Below the pieces are notes generated by a model. That model did not search any database. It had not been told where the DNA came from and was given only the letters and a program-made list of their open reading frames with translations. The translations under genes were made by a program, and so were the position numbers. From Cucumis sativus (lineage: Eukaryota; Streptophyta; Magnoliopsida; Cucurbitales; Cucurbitaceae), in the NCBI RefSeq assembly GCF_000004075.3, contig NC_026656.2, positions 17,680,607 through 17,744,606 on the forward strand: a stretch of 64,000 nucleotides of DNA. Direction: 5' to 3'. Positions 12,701 through 23,390 of this stretch are shown here, one piece after another; within the stretch, counting starts at the first letter, position 1; each line of letters starts with the position of its first letter.

Positions 12701-15264
12701 TAAAAGGGTAAATATTCAACAAGTACATACCTGTTGTTTTGTGCAGAACCCTTGCCATCTGGCTTAGTGGCCCAATCTGACTTTTTAAAGTCATCCTGGC
12801 CATCCTTTTCCTTTCTAAATGAATCCCTGTCACTGCTCCTATCACGAAATCTATCGCCTCTAATGGTACTCTGACTATCACTGCTGTAATAACTACTGCT
12901 GCCGTAGGACGCTGTACCTGACTTGTAAGTAATTCCAGTAGATGAAAGTCCAAAGTACCTAAAGAATGGACAATACACTAGTTATTCTGAAAAATCAATG
13001 TGTATGGTGACTGAGCTCCAATACAACAACCTATATGGTTGGTATGAAAAAGCTGAGTTTACATATAGCAGCATGAAAAACCAGTGTATTAACAAGTATC
13101 CTTTGATTCCCTTCAAAGTGGTATATATAAAGCTCCTAAACTCACTGTAGATTTTGTTCAACTGCCTACATCCACTAAGGTTAGTATAGAGGAAAGTAAA
13201 TATACGAAGAGAGTTAAATGTATTTATCAGAAAGTCAGAGACTCTTAGACAATTTGACAAAGTCCAACGCCAAATAAGACGAGATGCTAAAAACAAGATA
13301 TGAGAGACTATGGTTCTAGTGATGGTTGATTCAAGGGAGGAAAGATTTACTGCAACACAAACAAGCTAAAACGTATGAAATTCAGTCCTCACAAAATATT
13401 GATGAAAGTAAAAGATAATGACTATACTTTTCTTCATTTAGTTAATGCAAGCTTCTCCAACATGTTTAATATAATTGATCTTGCAGCAAATTACCTTAAC
13501 TCTGGCTCCCAGATTAAAGCCCAAGGCAAATAGGAAGAGTCTAATGCTGTAGTGTTACATAGGCTTATTGTTAATGTCATATATTTACTACACAGTCAGT
13601 AAAGGTTTTATCCACACTCCTTTTAATATTTTAACCAAGGATCAATTTGTGAGGAGAAGCTCACAAACGAAACTTTCCATTCTTAGGTAGTCAATCTAGA
13701 AAATGAAAAATGAACCAGATAGCTCAAATGTTCACTTACTTTTCACGATTTGAAGCTGCTTTATTTCTCACTTCTTGTATTTTATCTTTATCATTCAAAA
13801 GGGCCACAATGGTTTCAGCCTTCTTCCTGACATTTATGCCCATGTCCTTTCCACTTGGTTCAACATATTCAAAACTCGAGAGTGACTATCCAACATAATA
13901 CAAAACACAAAACAGAATAAGACTAAGAGTCTCTAAAGTGCTGAACTGGATCTTAGTGCACATTTTAAAAACATTCTTACAGATATCTGGAAAGTATGTT
14001 CAATAATGTCATCCACTGCACGTTCAGATCCATGTGACACCAAATACTCTATAACAGCCAAAGCCTGAAGAAGTTGACAGTGCCACTCATGAGTAAGAGT
14101 GGGATATAAAGCATTATTTGTCAGAAAATAAGAATGTATTAAACTGGGAACAAATGAAATTTTACCTTATAGACAAGACGCCAATTCTTACCAGTTTCAG
14201 TCAATCTTGTCCAGAGAACATTCATAACCATCTGAGTTTCAGAACTGAAAAATCAAAATCAAAATCAATCACCAAACAGAAACAAGTTCTTGATTAAAGA
14301 AGAAAAGAACCATATGGGATGAGTTGAAATTTGAAAATGTAACTTTACAATTTCTTGGTAGCTTGCGCAATTTCAGCCAGAGCAGATCCATGAGGACCCC
14401 ATGGTTCATCATCTGTTGCATCCAGCACCTGAAGCAGCGATGACAACCAGTTATGAAACCACATAGAGAATTTCTATCCTCCAACAGTAGAATTATTAAT
14501 ACTTCATGAGAAGCGAGTCAACTGTGAAACTCAATCCAATTTATCTGAAAAACCAATTCCCTGAGGGTCATCTGGAATATGACCAACCAAATTGAAAACC
14601 CACCTAAATGGCACTTGGAACTCAAACGAATGTGATTGCCCTATGGATTTATATCAAATTGAGGACAAAAAATCGCATACACCACACGCCTAGAAAATGC
14701 TAACCGCCATTGATAGAGTTGAATGCTACAATACTAAGCAACATCACTATTCCCCGAAATCCATCCAATTGACGCTATAAATTAACAGGCCAGTGGTATG
14801 GCAGTTTTTAAACAATAATATATGCTTCTTTAAATATTTAGCAATAAATTAAACTTTCGTGGTGTTTGACTGAATGGAGGTGGAAGTAGAACAGGAGCAA
14901 GAAGCAAAATAGGATATGAGTTATGACACCATGTAGTATCCTAAAGCAAAATAGGATAGAGAGCTGCTTAGATCTATAAAAGCAAATGCATTATTCGAAC
15001 CTTCTGTTCGATTTCTGGAACCTTCAGAACCTTCAAATTCACCTCCCTCTTTCTGTAACAACACGTAAATAGATAAAATGAAAATGATACAAAAAATCGA
15101 AGTTAAAGCTAACAGAAGGTCATCTTCTATCTAAAAACCTATACACATAACATAGAAAAAAGAAAAATAAATATATATAATTTTATATCCAAATTGAGAA
15201 ACATCAACTAGTTGGAGCCTCACATTTCACGGACAGTTTGATCGAAAACCTTCATGAAATCCAT
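7810..15264 (-). CDS. EPSIN1: EPSIN1-like clathrin interactor (ENTH domain)
   Basis: Eleven coding exons on the minus strand, all GT-AG: 15264-15224, 15052-15001, 14428-14349, 14244-14166, 14064-13981, 13885-13740, 12958-12731, 12321-12158, 10463-10273, 9115-8527, 8021-7810. They total 1866 nt, or 621 aa. The ENTH domain covers about residues 20-150 ([13 protein letters not shown] start, [39 protein letters not shown]). A Ser/Arg/Asp-rich linker and an acidic [11 protein letters not shown] patch follow. Next come repeated [17 protein letters not shown] motifs, a LIDLN clathrin-box-like motif at 544-548, and a conserved C-terminal block ending GGFQK. Family knowledge: plant EPSIN1 binds clathrin and adaptors in trans-Golgi to vacuole traffic. 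Residues 363-467 are three 35-aa tandem repeats. Length fits EPSIN1 (about 560 aa) better than the longer EPSIN2/3. A 5' UTR intron with donor near 15469 and acceptor near 15275 is likely. The introns around exon 9 hold transposon-like sequence. Confidence 0.93.
8780..9094 (-). repeat. Three 105-bp in-frame tandem repeats in epsin exon 10
   Basis: Epsin residues 363-467 are three successive 35-aa units. Each begins ASQP[AS]S, has a V/I-D-[FL]-F core, and ends with TNF[AV]SAARD[SI]K. The copies differ at about a quarter of positions. The period of 105 bp keeps the frame. The unit lies in the unstructured adaptor-binding tail. Confidence 0.9.
9295..9615 (-). mobile_element. Possible LINE fragment in epsin intron 9
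   Basis: A minus-strand open stretch inside the intron between epsin exons 9 and 10 reads ...[14 protein letters not shown]..., which resembles the zinc-binding region (zf-RVT) downstream of plant LINE reverse transcriptase. The rest is degenerate, and no reverse transcriptase motif is visible. The call rests on one short motif only. Confidence 0.3.
9689..9910 (-). other. Coding-like open stretch in epsin intron 9
   Basis: It reads from ATG at 9910: [20 protein letters not shown], then a Glu/Val-rich segment, running into a C9-A16-(GAAAA)n tract at about 9703-9755. It has coding-like composition but no recognisable domain and no splice signals linking it to the epsin frame. It could be a captured gene fragment or chance. 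Confidence 0.25.
11034..11318. mobile_element. MITE-like non-autonomous element in epsin intron 8
   Basis: A 285-bp insertion is bounded by GTGACGGATCTAG on the left and CTAAATCCGCCGGTG on the right; the ends are imperfect inverted repeats sharing CGGAT-TAG. Flanks on both sides read ggtgta, which may be part of a target duplication. Inside, a 44-bp unit (tctggaaaaaaactacatag...) is duplicated from 11098. It resembles widespread plant GGCGGATCTAG-end repeats, recalled from memory. Confidence 0.45.
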
Positions 15265-16146
15265 GACAGATCTGCGAAATCTATCAAACAATATTGCAGA
15301 ATTGAAATCAGATAATGTGAGGAATTGGAGAAAGATGAAGAGAACGGATCGGGAGGAAAACCAGCAAAAAGAAGAAGAAGAAAAATTGAAGAGATGATAT
15401 ATGTAAAAATGAATCGATTGTGAAGAAAAAAGAAAAATAGAAAACGAGGTGATGCGCACCTGAGTAGCTAGAAAGGAAGCTTGAGATCGAGGTAAAGAAG
15501 GAAATCAGGTGGGCGTGAAGAAATTTCAACTTTCTTTGTATGCGTGACGGTGGAGATAAAAGCCGGAAGAACAGAACAGAACAGACGAGACAACGGAGCA
15601 ATTTTTCGTAGTCGAAATTTTCTCTTTATTGTTTATAATTTTAATTAAAAATGTGTTTTATGGTTTGGAGATCTTTTCATTTTTAGAACCATTCATTTGT
15701 GACAAACCGTATTGTATCAACTTACCTATTTTTAAAAAATACAAACTATTTACCCTTCAAATTTTTTATCATAATGTTTTCATATTTTTTATTGGATTGA
15801 CTTTTTAAATATTTAAATTAGTGTTTAAAATGAATCCAAAATACCCTTTCAACAGTAATTTAATTATTCATTTGCTTTGCAAACCAAATTGAAAACTGTT
15901 TTATGGTTCATCACTATATTAAGAGTTGTTTGAGGTCTTGGTTTGCTTTGATCCATTTTGTAAGTGTTTAAAAATAGGAACAGAACTACAAGTATTTGGT
16001 TCAATCTTCAGTTTTATATATAATACAAAAAGCATACAAATTTTAGGATTCAAATGGAACGGTTATTACGTAGTAGCATTGTGTTCATATATTATCAATA
16101 GCCTACTAAACAACCATCTTTCCAATTCACTATTTTTTTTTTCTTC
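15265..16146. other. Epsin 5' leader/promoter and MYB 3' region
   Basis: The part 15265-15600 is likely the epsin 5' leader. Read on the minus strand it has a donor CTACTCAG|GTGCGC near 15469 and an acceptor just upstream of the epsin ATG. The rest, 15600-16146, is AT-rich and must hold the epsin promoter and the 3' UTR of the MYB gene. No coding exon was recognised. Confidence 0.5.
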
Positions 16147-17466
16147 TTAAAACAACATGCTGCATATCATGTCTGCTGGGAAATCACAGCCCCATGGTTC
16201 CATTGAACTCCATTGATCTCTACTGTCACTACCGGCACCCGGTTCGGAAACTGTGGGAATCTGGAACTGATCGACTGAGTTGTCTAATGCAGCAATGCAT
16301 GAGATTGGTGTGTGGTTAATAATTTCAGTGAAGTCTGTTTCTTGTGTATGTAGGAGTGGGGATTGTGAGTGAAGATGACTCTGGGTTTTGGCTGCAAGGA
16401 ACAGCTTCTTCTTCTTCTTCTTCAGTTTAGTATTCCAATGGTTTTTTACATCATTGTCTGTTCTACCTGGGAGTTGAGAGGCTATGGTAGACCATCTGAC
16501 CAACAACTTGAATTTGATTAAAAGTTCAAATATTTCTTTACAGAGATGTGAAAACATATCATGAAGTTTAGAAGAAAACAAAAGTATCTAAGGTTTCATT
16601 TCATAACAATTTTCTTCTTAAGTTATTCTTTTCTGAAAATATATGTTTGTTCCCTCTCGGACATCTTCACTGTTGTTTGTTCTTAACATTTGTGCAAATT
16701 TCAAAAACAAAAACAACAAAACCTATCATCTTTAGTTTTAAAAACTTGTTTTGATTTTTAAAAACATTGGTAGGGAAACGAAACTATGAAATGTACCAAA
16801 AGTTAAAAAAAAACATATGGTTATCAAAATCGATCTTTTTAACTTTTAAATGCTTAAATTTTGGTAATGTTACTTTAGAAAGATAAACACCATGGTAAAA
16901 ACAAATGGTAAGAAAGCAGAATCATACAGAGCTACTCATGACTATCTTATAGAAACTAAGAAATAATCCAAGATTTAAATTTCCTTTTTGTGTAAGCTTT
17001 GTAAAGTTCAAATCTGAATCCTTGTTTAAGATTTATCCTGGCTTGGAAAAAAAAAAAATACCAAACTTGCCTGCTTCCATATTGATTGAAGAGATTAAAA
17101 ATGACATTGTCTTCCTCTTCTGTAAATTCCCCATGCTTGATATTGGGTCTGAGATAGTTTAGCCATCTTAACCTACAACTTTTCCCACATCTCTTCAACC
17201 CTGCAGTTTTTTTGTTTCTTTTTTCTTTCAAAACATTGCATTACAGAAACAAACAAACGACAGAGAATACCAAACTAAAAAAATTGGTGTTAGTTCTGAT
17301 AAAAGTGAAGAGAAAAGCAAGAGATTAAACCAGCTTTAGTAGGCAGAGCAATCCAGGTACCAGCAATGCCATGAGTTTCTACATAACTTTTGAGAATGGC
17401 GTCCTCATCAGGAGACCAAGGCCCTTTCTTCACCTTGCCTTTCTCACAACATGGAGCTCTTCCCAT
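16147..17466 (-). CDS. R2R3-MYB transcription factor, RAX/MYB36-like, short
   Basis: Three exons: 17466-17331 (136 nt), 17200-17071 (130 nt), 16495-16147 (349 nt); 615 nt, 204 aa. Exon sizes match the conserved R2R3-MYB pattern. The start is set at MGRAPCC, the near-invariant N terminus, not at an in-frame ATG 29 codons upstream. R2 has its tryptophans in [15 protein letters not shown] and [10 protein letters not shown]3 has [21 protein letters not shown]. The protein is expected to be a nuclear DNA-binding regulator. Intron 2 has a non-canonical GC donor (AG|GCAAGT). Relative to close family members the R2 linker reads HGIAGTW instead of HGTGGNW. The C-terminal tail is only about 85 aa, with a KKKKKK run after R3. 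It is nearest to subgroup 14 (RAX, MYB36, MYB87); the exact orthologue is not clear. Confidence 0.9.
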
Positions 17467-20400
17467 TGCCCCCTTTGCCTTCCAAGGATAAATGGGGGCA
17501 AGAGTTCTGTAGCTAAATGCTTTAAATTCCAAAACCAGCTCACTCAACCGCAATAATTTCCCCTTCTGATTTTGGCTGAGGATTGTGAGAGCTAAATAGA
17601 ATCTAGCTTGACTTTGTACGTTTCTCCCTTTCTTATAAGCTTGTTTATTGTTTGTTAATTAATACAGAAGAAGAGACCTTCTCTGTTTTCCACCCCTAGA
17701 AAAACATACTGTTTTAGGAGAAACTACGAAAGGAAAACGTCATATGTGGTTGACAATTTTGTACAATTATAATTTATAAATTTTAAAGAGAAGCTGTAAA
17801 AGTACCTCAAATTTGTATACGTTATGGTTATTACGAAACAACCACATTTGTAATAGTTGTCTTGAATAACTTTCTTATTTTTAGTGAATATTATTTAAAT
17901 AAGTGTACAGCGTCTTGACGATATATATAGATGGAATCTAAGAAATGTCGAGCAATACTAATGCATCAAGTACGTAGTGTCGTTGTTCATTATGATGGGG
18001 TTGATATCAGTAGCTTCAATATGCTGCCTTATAGCTTCTCAACGATGTTCTCATTTGGCTTGTGACCTTTTGTCGTATTCAATCTTTCAAAATAACTATT
18101 TTGTTCTATAAGCCCAATAACTACAAAATGCACAAATATACCTGTGAATATCATAATTTAAACTTGAAACTGGCAAATATCAAGCTGTAGACATGTTATC
18201 AGTAAACTTTATAACCATATATTCAATTACCAGTAAGTGAAGTATATAAACTTTTGGATGTACCACATATAAAATAACTCCAGATGGACCATAGTTTTTA
18301 ACTCCTCTACCTTGTGTCAGAAGCATTAGGCAAGAAAAAGAAAGTAAGGAAAGGTTGGAAGTTTTTGTTACAAGTTACAATTAAGTATATGAATGATTAT
18401 ATGAAATAAATATAGCAGATAACAATGGGTCCACTCTATAATGATATATATTCCTTGAGGGGAAATGGCTCAAATTCAATGTTTTTTGTTCAAATTATGG
18501 AAATGGGTTATCTAATTTTGATGTGGGTGATGTGATGATCTGATCTGATCTCTTGTATCTCACAAGAATATTTGCTAAATCATCTGCACATTACTTTATA
18601 AGGAAATGATAACAAAACCATACTCATTTGGTTTCTTTCAGAACATTTCACATGCTATGCTTTTCCCATATTGGACTCACCACTTCCCATAATGGGATAA
18701 CTCTTCAAGAATCTTTCCATATTTTCTAAAATATTTTGGCTAAAGTTGGAAGGATTTTCTTTTTTTTTTTCCTTTTTCCTTTTTGACATTGAAATGAAGG
18801 GGATGGATGGCCTAGAGGGACTTTAATGCCAAGCTTATATAGTACACTTTTAATCACCTCTTCCACCTAATAACTTCTTCTTGGATAAGTATGCCTAAAA
18901 ATAATATTGCTCCAAATTTTAACTTCATCCAAAAACAAATTTTATTTTTTAACCTAAAAAAATCAAGATATTACTGAATTAAATTAAATTTCATTTTTAA
19001 AATTCAATATAACTTTTTTTTGTTTACAATAAATATTAGGATCAAATCTTTAACGTCTAAAAAAAATATTACGTTGGTTGATGTAAACTCAATCAACTTA
19101 AATAATTATCATTAAAATTTTCACTACATTTTTAGTTATAATTAATTCTACTATACTATTTGAATTGAACCAAAAATTACACCATTTTTATTGTTTGAGA
19201 ATTTTTTTTTATTAAATTACTCATATATATTTTCGTGAAGAAAATACTCATATATACACGATTTGAAATTTAAAATTTCACGATAGCTTATCATTTAGTT
19301 TATGATAAAAAAAATTTCTCTATCTCTTTTATATTCTTCCATAATATTAAAAATAGTTCTTGCAAGCTTTATCTTTGTGGAGAAAATAAATATCTCTAAT
19401 TATTAAAAATTATTGGATGATATGATAACTCAAACAATTTAAATTATTCAATCTATATAGTAAAAGCTTAAGTTGAGTTGACATTTTTAATTATATATCG
19501 AGAGAGTTAACCCATCAAACTAAAATTACATATATTTCTTTTACAACGAATGAATTTATAAAATTGTTAATGTTTCTATTTTAGGAAGGTTGACTATGAT
19601 AAGATTTTTTGAGAGGTAGGAGAAATTCTTTATTACTTAACATTTGAGTTTTACAATATTAGATTTATGTTAAAAGATAAATTGAAGTGTTTTAATAATA
19701 AATGGAATACAAAACCAACTATTCAACTCAAAACAAAAAAAAAATTGTTTGAATGTTTGAAGTTGTTGTGAATCCAACGAATCCAAATATTAAATTTGAT
19801 GTATAAAAATCCAAAATGCAACTCAGCCAAATTATGTACACACCATTGATCACAAAGATGAATCAACCATCCATTCTTATCCATTCCAATTGTACGGAAG
19901 ATCCATCAAAGTAGGAGCCGACAGCAAATATCTTATGTCATTATTTGATGAAGCCATTTGGATTTATTTCGATTTTTTAACTTTTCCAAAACTTATTAAA
20001 CACAAGCATGTACATATTATATCATATGATCAAACTTCCAATTCAATCAATCAATAAATTTAGTTTCTCAAACCCAGAGATTTGAGGAATAAGCATAACA
20101 AAGAGTTGAAAGAGGCCGAAGTGAAGAGTGAAGGAGATGTTTAGGAACTGGATTAGCTAGTGGTCTAAAGAAGACAGAAGAATGAAGCAGATAGAAACAA
20201 GGATATTGATTGAGTGAGCTGCCACCGCAGCAGCAGCAGGATTGAAAAGCAAGTTTTGGATTTTGTACTAATATTCAATATAAATTCCTTCATCTTCACT
20301 ATTTATCCTTTGTTAAACTTACCCTTTTTGACACTGTTCTTCAAGAAAGAAATTTTATTAAATTCCCATTCAGTTTCTGTACAAATGGGGAAATTGTAAC

Positions 20401-20550
20401 TCACTCACTTGCCTCCACAAATTAAGATTAAACCCATTTACAGAAATTAGTAGAACTAAAAATACTAGAAAAGAAATGGGAGAAAAAGGATTTGATTCAC
20501 AGAAAATTAAAGTAAAAATTGGAATCCATGGCTTCTTCTTCTTCCTTGAA
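17467..20550. other. Intergenic region between MYB and TZF genes
   Basis: It is strongly AT-rich. The left end is the promoter and leader of the minus-strand MYB gene. The right end (about 20100-20550) is probably the 3' region of the TZF gene. The ORFs here are short and lack domain similarity. No transposon ends were recognised. Confidence 0.5.
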
Positions 20551-21474
20551 TTAGTTCAGAGATCCGGCCGATATCATTGGCCGGACACGGTCCACTGAAT
20601 TCTCTCTCATTAATTTGGCATACATTTGGGCTCGTAGATTTCTTCCTGATTCCACTCTTTCCATTGCTGGTTCTTCTTCATTTTCTCTATCCCATAGATC
20701 AAATGCTGCACCGGAGCTCCGACGGAGATTTGGACTGAAGCTGGAGACGCCAGGATTCGTTTTTAATTCATCTAGGCGGAGACTGTGCATCAATGCGACT
20801 AATCTGCTGAATGATTCGCCGCCGCTGATTACAGGGCTGATTGGAGACAAAGGTGGCGAGTCCGAAGACGGCGATAAGAGGATCGATGTCGGTGACGACA
20901 CAGCAGGGATAGCCATTTCTCTCGCTCGTGGAGACCTGACACTTTGTTTCCCCGGAATCCGGAGTTGCTCCGACGTGTGAGCGAAGAAACAGACCCGCCG
21001 GCGACAGCCAGTTCCATCACGGCACGGTTGAGTCCGGTATCGGTCTGGGTGGAGCCAAATCTCAAAAGTTCCATGAGCGTACTCGCAGGCGTCTCCCTTT
21101 TTACAACACCCATGGCGTAAATCCGGGCACTCGGCGCCGGAATAGTTAAACTTCCTCGGATCTCGACGGCGAGCCTTCTCGCCGGTGTGAGCGTACGGAC
21201 ATTTGGTCCAATCGTGCGACCTGCCACGTGCGCAGGAGCGGACTTTGAACTCATACATCCGGAACTGGTCGCAGGAGTAGGCGTCCACAGGCGCTGGCAA
21301 GTCAGGATCTTCCCATAAGGAGGAATCGAAGTCCATGAGCGCGGCCGTAGGTGAATCGAGGGGGGAGACGTGGGCGGTGGAGAAATAGGAAGAGATTGCG
21401 GGGGAGGGATCGTCGAGGGAGTCCCAGGTTGAAATGTGAGAGGTGGGATTGAGGAGCATTGATTCAGCGATCAT
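20551..21474 (-). CDS. RR-type tandem CCCH zinc finger protein (AtTZF1-like)
   Basis: Intronless, 307 aa, start [10 protein letters not shown], stop TAA. An arginine-rich RR motif has C81-x5-H87-x4-C92-x3-H96. The tandem zinc finger is C116-x7-C124-x5-C130-x3-H134, a 16-residue spacer, then C151-x5-C157-x4-C162-x3-H166, exactly the plant RR-TZF spacing. A Ser/Pro-rich stretch ([16 protein letters not shown]) and a leucine-rich segment [13 protein letters not shown], which could be a nuclear export signal, follow. Family knowledge: AtTZF1-3 bind AU-rich RNA, localise to P-bodies and stress granules, and act in ABA, GA and sugar responses. Being intronless is normal for the family. The coding region is much more GC-rich than its surroundings. 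A 6-codon upstream ORF lies at 21675-21655 in the presumed leader, and a cluster of G-box/ABRE motifs lies 1.3-1.9 kb upstream. Confidence 0.95.
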   Translation of the reverse strand: MIAESMLLNPTSHISTWDSLDDPSPAISSYFSTAHVSPLDSPTAALMDFDSSLWEDPDLPAPVDAYSCDQFRMYEFKVRSCARGRSHDWTKCPYAHTGEKARRRDPRKFNYSGAECPDLRHGCCKKGDACEYAHGTFEIWLHPDRYRTQPCRDGTGCRRRVCFFAHTSEQLRIPGKQSVRSPRAREMAIPAVSSPTSILLSPSSDSPPLSPISPVISGGESFSRLVALMHSLRLDELKTNPGVSSFSPNLRRSSGAAFDLWDRENEEEPAMERVESGRNLRAQMYAKLMRENSVDRVRPMISAGSLN

Positions 21475-22800
21475 GGTGAATTGTGAGAGAGAAATGGAGT
21501 GGAAGGGGTTTTTGAAGATGAGGTGGGAAGTGCCAGTTTTTGAGACGGAAGCCGGAAGAGAGGGTGGTGGGATTTTTGGTTTTCAACCGCGGTCGGTTAC
21601 TCAACTTCCTCTCTATTCTCTCCGGTTAAATATCTACCCAATCCCTGGGATTCACTACTCTGTTCTCGTGTCCATGCTAATTTCCTGCACCTTCTTTCTT
21701 CTTTCTTCCTTTTTCTTTTTTCCTCCCACTCTCTTGGCTTGGCTTCAAGTTTAAGATATAATATATATATATAACATTATTTGTACTTTTTCTTATTAAA
21801 TTGTGATTTTTTTTGCTTTCAAAAAAACAATAAATTATGAGTTTCTTTTGAATTTAAGTTTTTTATACTCAAACAAAATAGCAAGAATTAAATTTGAAAT
21901 ATTGATTATTTATTTTGAACTATTGAGTTTTTTCCTTTTTTTTCGAATATTAAACTTGTTTTTTCACTATTGTTTTTGAGTTTTAAAAAATAGGTTATAT
22001 AGAATACTTGATAACTAATTTAAATAATATATATTAAACAACTTTATAAGTTGAAAAACATTTTTTAGGTTAAATCTAAATATGTCTTATAAAACTAAAA
22101 TACTCAATCAAATTGAAATTCTTATTATATATAGAAAATTCTAGTTGATAAAATCTACCGTAGATTCAATTGAACTGATTGTAATCTTAATAAACTAAAT
22201 TTCAATTCACTTAAAACAGGTCATAATTTATCCAACACTTGTTGTTTTACTTATACTCGAATCAAACTTTCTCAATGTAATGAAAAAAAAAAAACAGATA
22301 AATATATCATTAAAAACCAACTATAAATGATAAATGATAACCATCCGATATTCCATTTTATAAATGAAATATTCAATCATTCAGCTTCACAATTACTATA
22401 TCTAAAAAATCCTCAATAAATTATACATGCAGTTGAATTGTTTTATCTTAGAAACTAAAAAAAAACAATATTATAAACAACCTACTAAATACATTAAATC
22501 AACCCCAACTAAACAAAAAAGCTTGAGTTACTGAAGTGTAAATTTTTATTGCTGGATAGTTTTTGAATTCGAATACTTTTGAAAGAATAATATATGACCT
22601 GTTTGATCGAGTCATATTTGAATTAAAAGTATGTCCAATATCGCAAGATGCATACTAACAAATTGTCGATTCAAGCACGTAGAATCAATCTCCTTTTTTC
22701 TCCGTAGAATAAGAGATTCAAACTACAAAATTTTTTTTGTTATTAATTTATATTTATGTTAATTGAATTAAAGTGATGTAATCTACCATTGAACTAAACT
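21475..22800. other. Proximal promoter and leader of the TZF gene, then AT-rich spacer
   Basis: On the minus strand, TATA-like sequence lies at about 21745-21775, so the leader would run from about 21720 to 21475. It contains one short upstream ORF. From 21780 to 22800 the sequence is very AT-rich with no coding signal. Confidence 0.45.
21655..21675 (-). promoter_or_regulatory. Short upstream ORF in the presumed TZF leader
   Basis: The minus strand reads ATG GAC ACG AGA ACA GAG TAG (MDTRTE, stop), 180 nt before the TZF start codon. It would be in the mRNA only if transcription starts near the TATA-like tract at about 21750; this is inferred. Confidence 0.4.
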
Positions 22801-22808
22801 CGTTTGGA

Positions 22809-23390
22809 CACGTGGTGGTTAAACGAAGGAAAATTAGACAAGTTGGGGGTATTATTTTATGAGAGTGGATTTCATAGGACAAAAGTATGTGTAGGACGTG
22901 GACAAATACAAAGAAGGTCACATGGTGGAGGGACACTTGGAGAGTCCGATGGGGAATAATTTTTATTTAAAAATAGTTTTAGAGTTTCCATAAAAAGTAA
23001 AAGAAAAAATAAAAAAAACAAAAAATAAAGAGAAGCTGCTTCTGTGATCCACGTGGCCTGACTAGGTGAGTTGAACATAGATATTTATCCACGTGGAAGG
23101 TGATAACTTGGCGGTGATGGGTTCGGTCCCACATGATTCTTGGCGCCTCAAATCAACAAGTATCCACGTGGCACACTTGATCTCTCACCAGCTTTATTAC
23201 TCCTCGAGATTCTCATGATCATGACCATTGACCATACTCCCCTTTCCTTTTATTTTTTAAAATTACATTTGATATTACAAAGATTTTTTTCGATAAAAGG
23301 AAAATTATAATTTGGAGGTTCCATCTTTATCCGGAAGGACAGGCTTGCGTGTAAATGCCTAGAGGATTATCCACGAGGAGTCTCCACGTG
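22809..23390. promoter_or_regulatory. Cluster of G-box/ABRE elements upstream of TZF
   Basis: The palindrome CACGTG occurs at 22809, 23050, 23090, 23165 and 23385. Three (23050, 23165, 23385) read ACGTGGC, the ABRE core, and most lie in a shared (T)CCACGTGG context. An extra ACGTGG is at 22896 and another CACGTG at 24533. G-boxes bind bZIP and bHLH factors. The cluster lies 1.3-1.9 kb upstream of the minus-strand TZF gene, the nearest gene whose 5' end faces it. Confidence 0.65.

Noticed and set aside
17464-17553. In-frame upstream ATG giving a 29-aa extension of the short MYB
   Set aside because: MGRAPCC is the conserved N terminus of this MYB group; the extension has no similarity and is leader sequence.
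20615-20980. 121-aa open frame on + inside the TZF gene
   Set aside because: It is antisense to the intronless TZF coding region. GC-rich coding DNA often leaves the opposite strand open, and there is no domain.
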